A DNA stretch of 18,814 nt from CAZAIO01 sp964485235 (GCA_964485235.1 CAZAIO010000049.1:1-18814); one strand, 5' to 3'; counted from the stretch's first letter, positions 5,495 through 12,774 are shown. A program made the numbers and translations. The notes: generated by a model not told the origin, from the letters alone.

Positions 5495-6112
5495 TTATAT
5501 TCCCAATATCTGGCGCTTTTTAATATTGAATTCCTGTTCTGAAATGATTCCTCTGTCTCTCAGTGATGCTAATTGTTCCAGGTCATTTATATTCGACCCC
5601 GGTCTGGTGCCCTGCCTGAATTGTGATATTCTTCTCTGGACTTCCTCTCTTATTGCGGCAAAAGCCGGTTCCTGATTTTTATTGAAAAAGACACTATTTT
5701 CATCCATTGTTGCGCCTAAAATACCAGACTTGCTTTCCAGTCCTCCTATGAAAGAAAACTGTATGTAGCCATTTGTAACAAGCCCGGCTTTTTTGAATTG
5801 AATCGCGGATATCTGCGAAATCGATATTTCCTTTTCTCCCTTTAATCCCTATGTAAGAAAAGATCGTACTCCCTTTCTGCGTATTCTTATAGTGTCCTCT
5901 AACAGGTCAAGTTGTCCATTTATTCCCTCAGCTTCAAAGCTATATGGCGGACCTGCTTGCCGGTAATTCTGCTGAGGGTAGCTATATTGCTGCTGTTGTG
6001 GAGGTTGATTTAACGGTATTGGCCAGTTTAATTGTGTCCCGCAATTACTGCAGAATTTTGTACCATAATCGACTACAGAATTACAGTTAGGACAATTAGA
6101 CTGTTGTTGCAT
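5495..6112 (-). pseudogene. Zinc-ribbon / DUF4429-like / SHOCT protein with one in-frame TAG
   Basis: One uninterrupted frame of 205 codons apart from a single TAG at 5849-5851 (codon 88). Before it: a zinc ribbon C-P-N-C ... C-S-N-C (about residues 7-24), a Gln/Pro/Tyr-rich linker, and the first strands of a PH-like domain. After it, 47 further codons (GLKGEKEISISQISAIQFKK...) without a start codon lead into the ATG-DEN segment, then a C-terminal SHOCT domain (DLEQLASLRDRGIISEQEF...). The order and the G-x-KGEKEI-x3-I-x-AIQFK pattern match DUF4429/SHOCT proteins. TAG probably replaces a Gln codon. ATG at 6110-6112 is preferred over TTG one codon upstream because AGGA lies 7 nt before it. Nonsense mutation, read-through or assembly error are all possible; TAG serves as a normal stop elsewhere in the window. 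Confidence 0.85.
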
Positions 6113-6454
6113 CAAGCCTTCCTGGTACGCTCGTCGTACCTTACAAATGATCGAGATGAATATTATAATTATAATTCAATCGTCTGGGATGATTATATCA
6201 CTCTATATGCGGTAGTTGAATATCTTATACGTGAAAAAAATGTTTTTCGGTAAAATGGTCTCCAATAAGAGAGGCTACCCCCGCCTTTCCCGATTCTGCC
6301 GGGATAATAAATATACCGTGTACAAAGATAACAGATAGCCTGTTGTCCACGAGCGTGGCTTACGGTCGTCTGACATAGATGGTACATGAACAAATGTGCA
6401 GGGTAACACGGTGTGTATGACTCGTATAAAAAAATTGATAAAGCTCTTTTTTTC
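6113..6454. other. Intergenic region, 342 nt
   Basis: No gene supported on either strand. The part next to 6113 must carry the promoter of the zinc-ribbon gene, in AT-rich sequence at about 6150-6200, but no single pair of boxes stands out. The rest is repeat copy 6. Confidence 0.5.
6287..6430. repeat. Dispersed intergenic repeat, copy 6
   Basis: TTCCCGATTCTGCC at 6287-6300, a GTGTACAAAGATAACAGATAG core at 6318-6338 (compare 3132-3152 and 511-529), and GTGTATGACTCGTATAAA at 6411-6428, matching the GTATGACTCCCAC end of the other copies. It is more diverged than copies 2 to 5. Confidence 0.4.
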
Positions 6455-6766
6455 TTAACTCCCCAATTCTTTGCCTGAAATAAGAAAGTAAACCAGGGAG
6501 ACAATTGCTGACAATGCAGGTAAAAACAGGACTGCGGCTATGATTGACAGGACTATTAACTTCCATCCACGTAGCTTATTTCTGTGAATTATCCCTGTAA
6601 TGCACAGTGCCAGACCGATGGTAAAGATGATTAATCCGAATATATCTGTATCTATTCCGAAATTAGCGTATAAAGGAATTGTAAGCAGGAAAACGATAAT
6701 CCCGATTGCCATTACGATAAATGAAGCTGTTATAAGGGTACCGAATCTCTTTATCAGCCTGTTCAT
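6455..6766 (-). CDS. Small membrane protein, 103 aa
   Basis: Three hydrophobic segments, about residues 10-34, 41-61 and 68-97, follow a short basic N-terminus (MNRLIKRF), giving a cytoplasmic N-terminus and compact topology. No catalytic or binding motif is seen and I do not recognise the family. The ribosome binding site is weak (GGGA, 9 nt before ATG). TATAAA about 25 nt upstream may be a -10 box. It lies downstream of the NTF2-like gene with a 123-nt gap, so it is probably transcribed separately. Confidence 0.72.
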   Translation of the reverse strand: MNRLIKRFGTLITASFIVMAIGIIVFLLTIPLYANFGIDTDIFGLIIFTIGLALCITGIIHRNKLRGWKLIVLSIIAAVLFLPALSAIVSLVYFLISGKELGS

Positions 6767-6889
6767 TTTTTATTTTCCCGATTGTTTATAGCAAGTGCTG
6801 CTTCACTTCACGAATTAAATAATGGGCCGGTTAAACGGTTCACACCAGCCAGTTGCTACTATTTTGATATCTTGACTATGAGCCTTATT

Positions 6890-7330
6890 CTACAAGAGAT
6901 CTTTCAACGAAGCTCTGTTTATCAGATTAACCATTAGTTTCTCTATCGGATTCGTAGTATAAGCAGAAGCAAGCTCCAAACGATCAAAATACAATCGAAG
7001 GCTTGTAACCTTGTATTCATTATCATAGGTAAGCACCTCCGACTGATTGACCTGTATTTCTTTCCCTCCTCGTACTTTTGCCCTTACGGTAAATTCTTCG
7101 AAGAAGTTGTTCCGGTCTACCATTATTGTAATCGGAGTAAGAGCTATCTGGTTTAAATACTTGAACATCCAGTTAATAGCTCTTGTAAGTCCTTCTTTAC
7201 CGGTAAGTTTAATGCCAAATAGTTCAATTTCACAGTTATCAGAGAAGTATGAAATGACTTCTTCTGTATTGCGCTTCTCTATAGCTTCATCGAGAGCTTT
7301 GGCATATTTAAGGATATTCTCAGTAATCAA
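6890..7330 (-). CDS. NTF2/SnoaL-like fold protein, 146 aa
   Basis: The N-terminal helix pair (ALDEAIEKRNTEEVISYFSDNCEIELFGIKLTGKEGL) followed by alternating strands is the usual pattern of the SnoaL/NTF2-like superfamily, which includes small isomerases, hydrolases and ligand-binding proteins. No diagnostic catalytic residues stand out, so the activity is unknown. The C-terminal 25 residues form an extra helix. TTG at 7328-7330 is the best conventional start, but the ribosome binding site GAGGTG lies about 18 nt upstream. The frame stays open to it, so ATA at 7340-7342 or ATT at 7343-7345 would be better spaced. Confidence 0.75.
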   Translation of the reverse strand: MITENILKYAKALDEAIEKRNTEEVISYFSDNCEIELFGIKLTGKEGLTRAINWMFKYLNQIALTPITIMVDRNNFFEEFTVRAKVRGGKEIQVNQSEVLTYDNEYKVTSLRLYFDRLELASAYTTNPIEKLMVNLINRASLKDLL

Positions 7331-7368
7331 CTTTTGTTTTATAATTGCACCTCGTCACCGTTTTTCAG

Positions 7369-7397
7369 AGTATAGCACTGTTACTATAACGAGTCTA
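7369..7397 (-). promoter_or_regulatory. Promoter of the NTF2-like gene
   Basis: Minus strand TAGACT (7392-7397), 17-nt spacer, TATACT (7369-7374). The predicted transcript start near 7362 is just upstream of the GAGGTG ribosome binding site. Confidence 0.5.
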
Positions 7398-7461
7398 TCA
7401 ATCTTCTATAACAAACATATATACATTACGCACGGGTGCCTTCTCCTTATGTGAATGAAAA

Positions 7462-7481
7462 GCCGGTGCAAATCCACCGGC
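7462..7481 (-). terminator. Intrinsic terminator after the ICMT-like gene
   Basis: GCCGGTG / CACCGGC stem of 7 bp with a 6-nt loop, followed on the minus strand by TTTTCATTC. It begins 27 nt past the stop codon at 7508. Confidence 0.65.
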
Positions 7482-7507
7482 AATAAATATTTTTTATTGG
7501 TTTGATT

Positions 7508-8083
7508 TCACTGTTTAGGAAGTCCTATCCATCGTGGAGTTCTGTTCATGTATTCACGATAGGCAGTACGATAATGCCCGAGGCACTGGGCTTCTTCGAT
7601 ATTTATGATATATGTACGGGTTACCCCAACCCCGAATATGATAGTAAACAACAGGAAAACCCATGAAGCCGTAATTATGCTCACACCCAGCAACATGATA
7701 ATTCCTGTTACATAAATAGGGTGCCTGGAATATCGATACAGCCCTCTTGTAACCGGTTTACCGGATGGAGTGACTGCCCAGTTTATAAGAACTACAGCAC
7801 TCCCGATTAATCCAATTATTGCGATTGGAAGACCGATATGGAACCATATTTCCCCTGATTTCAACGGCAGGAAAATAGAGTAAATAATAGCAGGTAAATA
7901 TATTATTTTGGAGGCAGTAGCTACCAGCAGGGTAGCCCTGGACTTGCAGGGGACTCGTGAGGGACCACCGGGTGCGCCTTTTTTTATCATCAGGAGAACA
8001 AAGAGGATATTTATTAACAGGAATGGAACCATGAATATCCAGACATACCATACACCGATTTCAAATGCCGGTATAAGCGACAT
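7508..8083 (-). CDS. Isoprenylcysteine methyltransferase-like membrane protein, 191 aa
   Basis: About five hydrophobic segments with the ICMT/PEMT signature in the second half: GLYRYSRHPIYVTG (114-127), EE at 163-164 after the last membrane helix, and Y-x-x-Y-x-x-x-TPRWIG at the C-terminus. These residues shape the SAM site in the family. Bacterial members methylate various lipids or small molecules, and the substrate here cannot be inferred. The ribosome binding site GGGGTG lies about 5 nt before ATG. Upstream, TTTAAC-17-TATAGT may be a promoter. It is one of three proteins of this type in the window; see 14140 and 15841. Confidence 0.85.
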   Translation of the reverse strand: MSLIPAFEIGVWYVWIFMVPFLLINILFVLLMIKKGAPGGPSRVPCKSRATLLVATASKIIYLPAIIYSIFLPLKSGEIWFHIGLPIAIIGLIGSAVVLINWAVTPSGKPVTRGLYRYSRHPIYVTGIIMLLGVSIITASWVFLLFTIIFGVGVTRTYIINIEEAQCLGHYRTAYREYMNRTPRWIGLPKQ

Positions 8084-8142
8084 TTCCTCACCCCGATACT
8101 ATAATACTACTACTCCGTTCGTTAAAGTAAGCCCCCTGCCGG

Positions 8143-8210
8143 CGGTTTGCTTCCGCCCGTTGACGTTAATTTTTCCGTGGATGATACGCATAATGAGTGA
8201 CTCCCGTAAT
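8143..8210. repeat. Dispersed intergenic repeat, copy 7 (partial)
   Basis: GGTTTGCTTCCGCCCG at about 8145-8160 recalls the TTTGCTT module of copies 2 and 4. GATACGCATAATGAGTGACTCCCGTAATAAA (8183-8213, given here as a position range for the hairpin end) carries the TGACTCCC end of the family. Confidence 0.35.
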
Positions 8211-8216
8211 AAATTT

Positions 8217-8693
8217 TTATTCACGGTGCCGGATCAAGAGGCAAGGATACATTTTTTGTACCTGAACGCCTGAATCTTCCAGGAGTCCTTTGAAGTTTTT
8301 CAGGACTTTATATATACCAAAAAAATCTTTTCCGTCGCCATTACATAATGTTTCATTCCATGCTGTCGTGTAAAAACATTTCAGCAGGCAACCTCGCTTA
8401 TCAAAGACAATCGCTATATCCGGTTCTACATTACCCTGCCATTGGTCCAGCGTGTACATGGCGACTTTTTCCAGGTGTCGTTCAGGTTCTGTTTGAGCCA
8501 TCGTACCGGTATCGACAATCAGACTCAGGTCAATATCGGAATCAATTCTGGCTCCACCGGCGAGACCCCTTGAACCGTGCAAAACAACAGCCCGTACACT
8601 CTCATGTACCGCCAGACCGGAAGAATTGAGCAGGGTAAAAGTATCCGGCAATAAATTTCTTAGTTTGGGATCATACTTCAGATTTGTTATCAT
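8217..8693 (-). CDS. Nucleotidyltransferase-fold protein (pol beta superfamily), 158 aa
   Basis: The core motif LHGSRG (38-43), then DSDID (51-55) and a third acidic strand EPDIAIVFD (about 90-98) give the G-S-x9-D-x-D plus D arrangement of the polymerase-beta nucleotidyltransferase superfamily, with metal-binding Asp51, Asp53 and Asp92. Such stand-alone domains may be MNT-type toxin/antitoxin partners, aminoglycoside-type transferases or amide/tRNA modifiers. No HEPN partner gene is adjacent, so an antitoxin role is not supported. ATG at 8691-8693 was chosen over the earlier in-frame start at 8732 because AGAGG lies 5 nt before it and the core fold starts soon after. Confidence 0.82.
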   Translation of the reverse strand: MITNLKYDPKLRNLLPDTFTLLNSSGLAVHESVRAVVLHGSRGLAGGARIDSDIDLSLIVDTGTMAQTEPERHLEKVAMYTLDQWQGNVEPDIAIVFDKRGCLLKCFYTTAWNETLCNGDGKDFFGIYKVLKNFKGLLEDSGVQVQKMYPCLLIRHRE

Positions 8694-8736
8694 AGAATCC
8701 TCTAATATAGTTCTACAAATGCCGCCCGCCACACTT

Positions 8737-8816
8737 TTCCCGACTCTTTCGCGACCTTCGACATCAGGGCGACCTTGTCTGTTTACTTATGGGGTCATTC
8801 GAGCCGAAAGGCTGCC
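8737..8816. repeat. Dispersed intergenic repeat, copy 8
   Basis: TTCCCGACTCTTT at 8737-8749 resembles 5375-5387 and 6287-6296. GGGGTCATTCGAGCCGAA at 8791-8808 matches the left half of the palindrome at 550-561, but the right half (TGACTCCC) has decayed. Confidence 0.4.
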
Positions 8817-8830
8817 GCAAAAAGATAAAA

Positions 8831-8861
8831 GGGTCAATCACGATTCAATCGTGATTGACCC
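8831..8861 (-). terminator. Intrinsic terminator of the tubulin-like gene
   Basis: Perfect 14-bp stem GGGTCAATCACGAT / ATCGTGATTGACCC with a 3-nt loop, followed on the minus strand by TTTTATCTTTTTG. It lies 58 nt past the stop codon. Confidence 0.88.
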
Positions 8862-8919
8862 GTCATAAAAGTCTTTAGTTGTTGTTCACGAGCAACTTCG
8901 CGGATAAACTCTGTACCGG

Positions 8920-10101
8920 TTAGATCAGGCTGGGCAATTCACGGCCGGCATCTTCCATATCACGCAACCGGCTGGAAGTTTCCTTCAAGCGGTCTTTCTG
9001 GCTGCCGGAAAAGGACATGGCTTTATCATAGTAGTCCCTTATCTTTTGAACATAAGCAAGCTGCGAGAACAATATAGTGACATCGATAACGCTCTTTTCT
9101 CCCGGGAAATCTCCGGAACGTATGACGGCATTTTCAGCCCTCTCTCTGAGGTAGTCGCCCAGTCCTTTGGAGACATCCATGCTCATATGTTTCTCCGGCG
9201 CAGCGAGCAGATATAACGCCCTTCCGGCATCTTCAGGATTGCAGCCAACGGACAGTTCGCCGAATGATGCATCCATAGCCTGTATCGCATTTAAATTTTC
9301 CTGACTCTTATCTCTGAAATTGTTCTTTGACGATCCCCATGGCAAACGAAATTCCTGGGGTATAATCGCCCTGCCGACTCCGATGGCGGTCCAACCGTCG
9401 ATAGACTGCATGATATCGCCGGCATCTAAGGTCTTGGACCCGACATGCTTATACTTGGTGATTTCCCCTGCGCACATCAGATTATAGAAAGGTTCGACAA
9501 TCTTGGCATTGATCCTGTTTAAATTATTTGCCATGCTGGAATCTTTCCTGATATAGCGCTGGTTGTCAGCCAGAAATACACCGTCGGCTACAGAGTTAAC
9601 GGACTTCAGACAGACCGCGGTATTGTAGACGCTTCTTAATTCGGAGCCCTCTTCATGCGCGAAGGGTAAAGCAACCAGGGCATAGACCGGTTTGCCCACA
9701 TAACGTTCCTTGAGCAACTGCGCAATTATCGATACAGCGCCGGAACCGGTACCTCCCGCGGCGCCTGCACAAAGCAAAAAGGCATGTGTCTGATAGAACA
9801 AGGGAGATGTTCTGATGGCATCGATGACTTTGTCGCCGTCCTCTCTGGCCATCTCAGCGCCCATCTCGTTCACTTTACCGACTCCATGTCCCCAGGTTTT
9901 TCGCCCGCCGATCAGGATACGGTGTGTATAGTCATCTCCTATACTGGATAAACCGGTGAGGTCGGTCTTGTCGGTGTTTATGGCAAATGACCCCGTTATG
10001 ATGGTTGCACCACGCTCCGATTGTGCCCGCTTGTTTAAACGGACAAACTCATCTGCGATTCGTGATCCGCATTGACCTAAACCTATTATCATAAATTTCA
10101 T
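8920..10101 (-). CDS. Tubulin/FtsZ-like GTPase, 393 aa
   Basis: The N-terminal Rossmann-like GTPase fold has GLGQCGSRI (7-15), an NTDKTDL segment (42-48), a glycine-rich T3-like loop (IGGRKTWGHGVG, 64-75) and the tubulin signature GAAGGTGSG (113-121) that binds the GTP phosphates. A T7-like catalytic loop LDAGDI (225-230) keeps two acidic residues three apart, as in FtsZ D-x-x-D, so GTP hydrolysis on polymerisation is plausible. It differs from true FtsZ in the lack of the N-x-D-F-A-D form of T7 and of a C-terminal FtsA/ZipA-binding peptide. It is closer in style to CetZ-like or divergent tubulins. There are no division genes nearby. AAGGAG lies 6 nt before the ATG, and a strong terminator makes it monocistronic. 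A filament-forming, shape or positioning role is inference. Confidence 0.88.
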   Translation of the reverse strand: MKFMIIGLGQCGSRIADEFVRLNKRAQSERGATIITGSFAINTDKTDLTGLSSIGDDYTHRILIGGRKTWGHGVGKVNEMGAEMAREDGDKVIDAIRTSPLFYQTHAFLLCAGAAGGTGSGAVSIIAQLLKERYVGKPVYALVALPFAHEEGSELRSVYNTAVCLKSVNSVADGVFLADNQRYIRKDSSMANNLNRINAKIVEPFYNLMCAGEITKYKHVGSKTLDAGDIMQSIDGWTAIGVGRAIIPQEFRLPWGSSKNNFRDKSQENLNAIQAMDASFGELSVGCNPEDAGRALYLLAAPEKHMSMDVSKGLGDYLRERAENAVIRSGDFPGEKSVIDVTILFSQLAYVQKIRDYYDKAMSFSGSQKDRLKETSSRLRDMEDAGRELPSLI

Positions 10102-10406
10102 GGTCAGCTCCTTTTTTCTTTTGCACAGGCAATTATAAATTTGCAGGGCAAGTACGATTTAAAATATTTCGGATTATTATTATACCTGCTCTCTCAAAGA
10201 GTTCACAGGAAATCCAGTTTGATATTGCAAACGAATTATTGAGTTACAAAGTTTATTCACTCCCTGTATTCTATACTTACACTAAACCTAATTTCAACCG
10301 GTAAATGTTTTTCAGGATGCTATAGTCCCCGGGGACCTTAATTCCGGAGAAAAACAGGCCGATCCCTATCACTTTGGGGCGGCATCTGGAGAATATCAAT
10401 TTTATT
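10102..10406. other. Intergenic region upstream of the tubulin-like gene
   Basis: No gene supported. It holds the candidate promoter for the tubulin-like gene and a 12-nt perfect palindrome GTCCCCGGGGAC at about 10324-10336, function unknown. A 63-codon minus-strand frame at 10277-10468 overlaps the end of the diguanylate cyclase gene and is not convincing. Confidence 0.5.
10179..10184 (-). promoter_or_regulatory. Candidate -10 box of the tubulin-like gene
   Basis: A perfect TATAAT on the minus strand within GGTATAATAATAAT, about 78 nt before the start codon. No good -35 is found 16-18 nt upstream (best is three of six), so it may need an activator or may not be the promoter. Confidence 0.35.
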
Positions 10407-11246
10407 TCAGTCCTGTTCGTACTTTTTATTATATAAGGAAATCCTGTTGCGGCCGGTCTGTTTGGCATGATAAAGTCCTACGTCTGCCCTATGCAGCAAC
10501 TCTGTTGCTTCGTAATTTTCATCTTCCTGTATGGATGCGATGCCTATGCTCACAGTACAATGCAGGTCGCAGTCTTTTGTTGCGCTGAAATTATGCGTTT
10601 CGATAAAGTACCTGAGGCGTTCGGCCAGTGAGGTCGCGTCCTTTTCCTTCGTGTTCGGCAGCATGAGGACTATTTCCTCTCCGCCATAACGCGCCACTAA
10701 ATCGCTTTTTCGTATCTGCTCTTTTAAAATATGCCCCATAGTGCTTAAGATATTATCTCCGGCCAGATGTCCGTGTTGATCGTTGATCTGTTTAAAATAG
10801 TCGATATCTATCATGAGCAATGAAAGCGGTGTTTTATATCGTTTCGTACGTATTACCTCTTCTTTTAACCGCTGTTCCAGATATCGGCGGTTATAGATGT
10901 TCATTAACGGGTCTGTAACATTCTCCTGTTTCAGAATACTTACCTGTTTTACATCTCTTATCGTTTGCAGCATCAGTAAACAGGCTATCAGTACAAAAAT
11001 TCCTCCTGAAAAAAACACGATAGAAATAATTAAGCTGTAATTTTCTGCTTGATGCGGCATAAATGCCAGGAAACCTGTGTAGCCCACGATAAAGATAATG
11101 ATCAGGACACGAAGCAGGACCCAGCGGCCTTTTATGCTACCGCCTTCCAGTTCCGCAATTATTCGCGTTGCGCAGAAAAAAGAGAATACCAGAATGATTA
11201 TCCCGCATGAGACGAGTATTGAATTGACGTACCACAAAATGTTCAT
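10407..11246 (-). CDS. Membrane diguanylate cyclase (GGDEF), 279 aa
   Basis: Three membrane segments (about 7-30, 42-63, 68-95) are joined by a short helix (RDVKQVSILKQENVTDPLMNIYNRRYLEQRL) to a full GGDEF domain (about 108-275). The active-site motif reads GGEEI (188-192), with Ile in place of the usual Phe; the catalytic Glu pair is intact. An inhibitory I-site R-K-S-D (179-182) stands exactly five residues before it, so product inhibition by c-di-GMP is expected. There is no known sensor domain; the membrane part may sense the envelope. No EAL or PilZ partner is in the window. The gene has no Shine-Dalgarno site, and its promoter places the transcript start at or next to the ATG. Confidence 0.93.
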   Translation of the reverse strand: MNILWYVNSILVSCGIIILVFSFFCATRIIAELEGGSIKGRWVLLRVLIIIFIVGYTGFLAFMPHQAENYSLIISIVFFSGGIFVLIACLLMLQTIRDVKQVSILKQENVTDPLMNIYNRRYLEQRLKEEVIRTKRYKTPLSLLMIDIDYFKQINDQHGHLAGDNILSTMGHILKEQIRKSDLVARYGGEEIVLMLPNTKEKDATSLAERLRYFIETHNFSATKDCDLHCTVSIGIASIQEDENYEATELLHRADVGLYHAKQTGRNRISLYNKKYEQD

Positions 11247-11253
11247 GGGTCGA

Positions 11254-11283
11254 ATTGTAGCAAACCCTGTTTAATACTGGCAA
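11254..11283 (-). promoter_or_regulatory. Strong promoter for the diguanylate cyclase, predicted leaderless
   Basis: Minus strand TTGCCA (11278-11283), 18-nt spacer, TACAAT (11254-11259), each 5 of 6 to consensus. Only 7 nt separate the -10 from the ATG at 11246, so transcription should begin at or one base before the start codon. This fits the lack of a ribosome binding site. Confidence 0.65.
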
Positions 11284-11498
11284 TATACATAGTATCATGT
11301 ATCAGCACACTGTAAGGCGATTGATAGCTGTGTGAAAACATATGAGATCGATAATAAAATCAGTACCTGCAGTGTTCTGGAGTGCTTCGTTAAGATGGTA
11401 ATATCGGGAAAAGCAATAGGATGTTTACAAATTCAGTTATTGCATGCGGCCTCTTTTTATTTCATAATTTGAACATCCAAAAATGGAAAACGACGGAT

Positions 11499-11975
11499 AT
11501 GAGTGACAAAGTATTAATAAGAGAAATGCACGAGGGGGAAGAGGCAGGAGCCTGTCAACTGATAACAGAAAGCTTTAATGAATTTATTGCGCCCGGTTAT
11601 AGCGATGAAGGTGTGGACGAGTTTTTGAAATATGTAAATCCAGACTCTATGAGGGAAAGACTGGCGGACAACAGTTTTGCCTTAATTGCCATAGCCGATG
11701 ATTTAATGACGGGTATTATTGAGGCCCGCTCAAACAATCACATAGCTTTACTTTACGTAAAGAAAGACTACCACAGGAGAGGGATAGCGAAAAAACTGCT
11801 TGAGTCCGCAATAAAAAAATGCAGGCAGTTCGATAATACCGTCGATGAAATTGCGGTTAATTCTTCTCCTTATGCAGTAAGAATATACGAAAAGCTCGGT
11901 TTCACCGGAGTTGATGCTGAAAAGACCGTAAACGGCATACGGTTTACGCCGATGAAGCTGAAACTACAGGAGTAA
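11499..11975 (+). CDS. GNAT-family N-acetyltransferase, 158 aa
   Basis: The GNAT fold is shown by motif A, YVKKDYHRRGIAKKLL (86-101), with the R-R-G-I-A acetyl-CoA loop, and by AVRIYEKLGF (126-135), the usual motif B end. It would move an acetyl group from acetyl-CoA to an unknown amine. The start at 11499 (MSDKVLIREM) fits the family; an in-frame ATG at 11421 would add 26 residues of uncharacteristic sequence and has AGG directly against it. The Shine-Dalgarno before 11499 is weak (GGA). It is transcribed away from the diguanylate cyclase and converges on the acetolactate decarboxylase gene with 22 nt between stop codons. Confidence 0.85.
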   Translation: MSDKVLIREMHEGEEAGACQLITESFNEFIAPGYSDEGVDEFLKYVNPDSMRERLADNSFALIAIADDLMTGIIEARSNNHIALLYVKKDYHRRGIAKKLLESAIKKCRQFDNTVDEIAVNSSPYAVRIYEKLGFTGVDAEKTVNGIRFTPMKLKLQE

Positions 11976-11997
11976 CGCGGTAATGTCAGCAGCAGGA

Positions 11998-12753
11998 CTA
12001 GATATGTCCGTCGTTGCCGGGTAGTTCCATATAGAAATTTGAAGTGTGCTCAACTGCAACTTTCGCTTTTTTTAACCGTAGTTCAAATACATGTCCGCCT
12101 TGCTTTCCTTCTCTGGTGAGAAAATGTAAATGATAGCCCGGTTCGTTGATACCTGCGGCGTAATCAGGAAAACGGAATCCCGCCAGTGTTCCCTCAACGT
12201 TCAATAATTCATAAATCGTCTGTGTCTTCAATACCTCTTCAAGAGGTCGATATGGTTGGACCTGTCCGGGGACACTGCGTACCTCAATGTGTTTGAAAAA
12301 ACCGTCGATGCGGATTGCATAAAAAAGATTACCGGTCGGAAGCATCGTATTCAGGTAGCTCTTTAACTGTTCGTATTCCATCTCCTGTTCAAGCTCGTCA
12401 TTGAAATCCGGCTTGAAGAATTGAACGACTGCGAAAGGAGTCTTCTGCGCATTATCAACAGGATAGGCAAGGCCGTCCGCTTTGATTTGGTAGAAAACAC
12501 CATCCAGGGCGATCATCTCCCCGTCCAGACCATTGAAGGTGCCAAGGCCGAAATCGCCGTACTCGCGTAGCTGTCCGTACGTCATGTCGCCATCATAAGC
12601 TCCACCGATTAAAGCATTGAGTGTGGATGATTGAAATATTTCATGCGCATGGCGATTATCATGTTCATGTACCTGAGTGTGACTGCCGTGGGGCAGCCTT
12701 CTATGTTGCTGGAGGGCATGCAGGAAATTAATGAATTTTGCTTCAACCGGCAT
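11998..12753 (-). CDS. budA: Alpha-acetolactate decarboxylase, 251 aa
   Basis: Converts 2-acetolactate to acetoin, usually in the 2,3-butanediol/acetoin branch of pyruvate metabolism. The family core is clear: EIFQSSTLNALIGGAYDGD, then GTFNGLDGEM (71-80), the zinc ligands H208-x-H210 and H221 in GYHLHFLTREGKQGGHV, Arg148 in FYAIRIDG, and Glu243 near the end. There is no signal peptide, so it is cytoplasmic. The N-terminus is unusual: residues 17-37 hold seven histidines in an acidic/basic stretch before the domain. AGGTGA lies close before the ATG. No acetolactate synthase or butanediol dehydrogenase gene is adjacent; the MDR oxidoreductase at 16442 is not obviously linked. alsD is a synonym. 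Confidence 0.93.
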   Translation of the reverse strand: MPVEAKFINFLHALQQHRRLPHGSHTQVHEHDNRHAHEIFQSSTLNALIGGAYDGDMTYGQLREYGDFGLGTFNGLDGEMIALDGVFYQIKADGLAYPVDNAQKTPFAVVQFFKPDFNDELEQEMEYEQLKSYLNTMLPTGNLFYAIRIDGFFKHIEVRSVPGQVQPYRPLEEVLKTQTIYELLNVEGTLAGFRFPDYAAGINEPGYHLHFLTREGKQGGHVFELRLKKAKVAVEHTSNFYMELPGNDGHI

Positions 12754-12768
12754 ATGTCACCTGTTTCT

Positions 12769-12774
12769 ATTATA
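12769..12774 (-). promoter_or_regulatory. Candidate -10 box for acetolactate decarboxylase
   Basis: Perfect TATAAT on the minus strand, 15 nt before the ATG, giving a leader of about 8-9 nt that begins at the ribosome binding site. The -35 is weak (TCCACA at 19 nt). Confidence 0.4.

Noticed and set aside
5849..5851. Alternative genetic code with TAG as sense codon
   Set aside because: TAG ends the PKD gene, the methyltransferase and the 29-residue gene, so it is a normal stop codon here.
8217..8693. MNT antitoxin of a HEPN/MNT toxin-antitoxin pair
   Set aside because: The nucleotidyltransferase fold is clear, but no small HEPN gene lies on either side.
10277..10468. 63-codon minus-strand frame behind the diguanylate cyclase
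   Set aside because: Overlaps the end of the cyclase gene in another frame, has no ribosome binding site and no recognisable composition.
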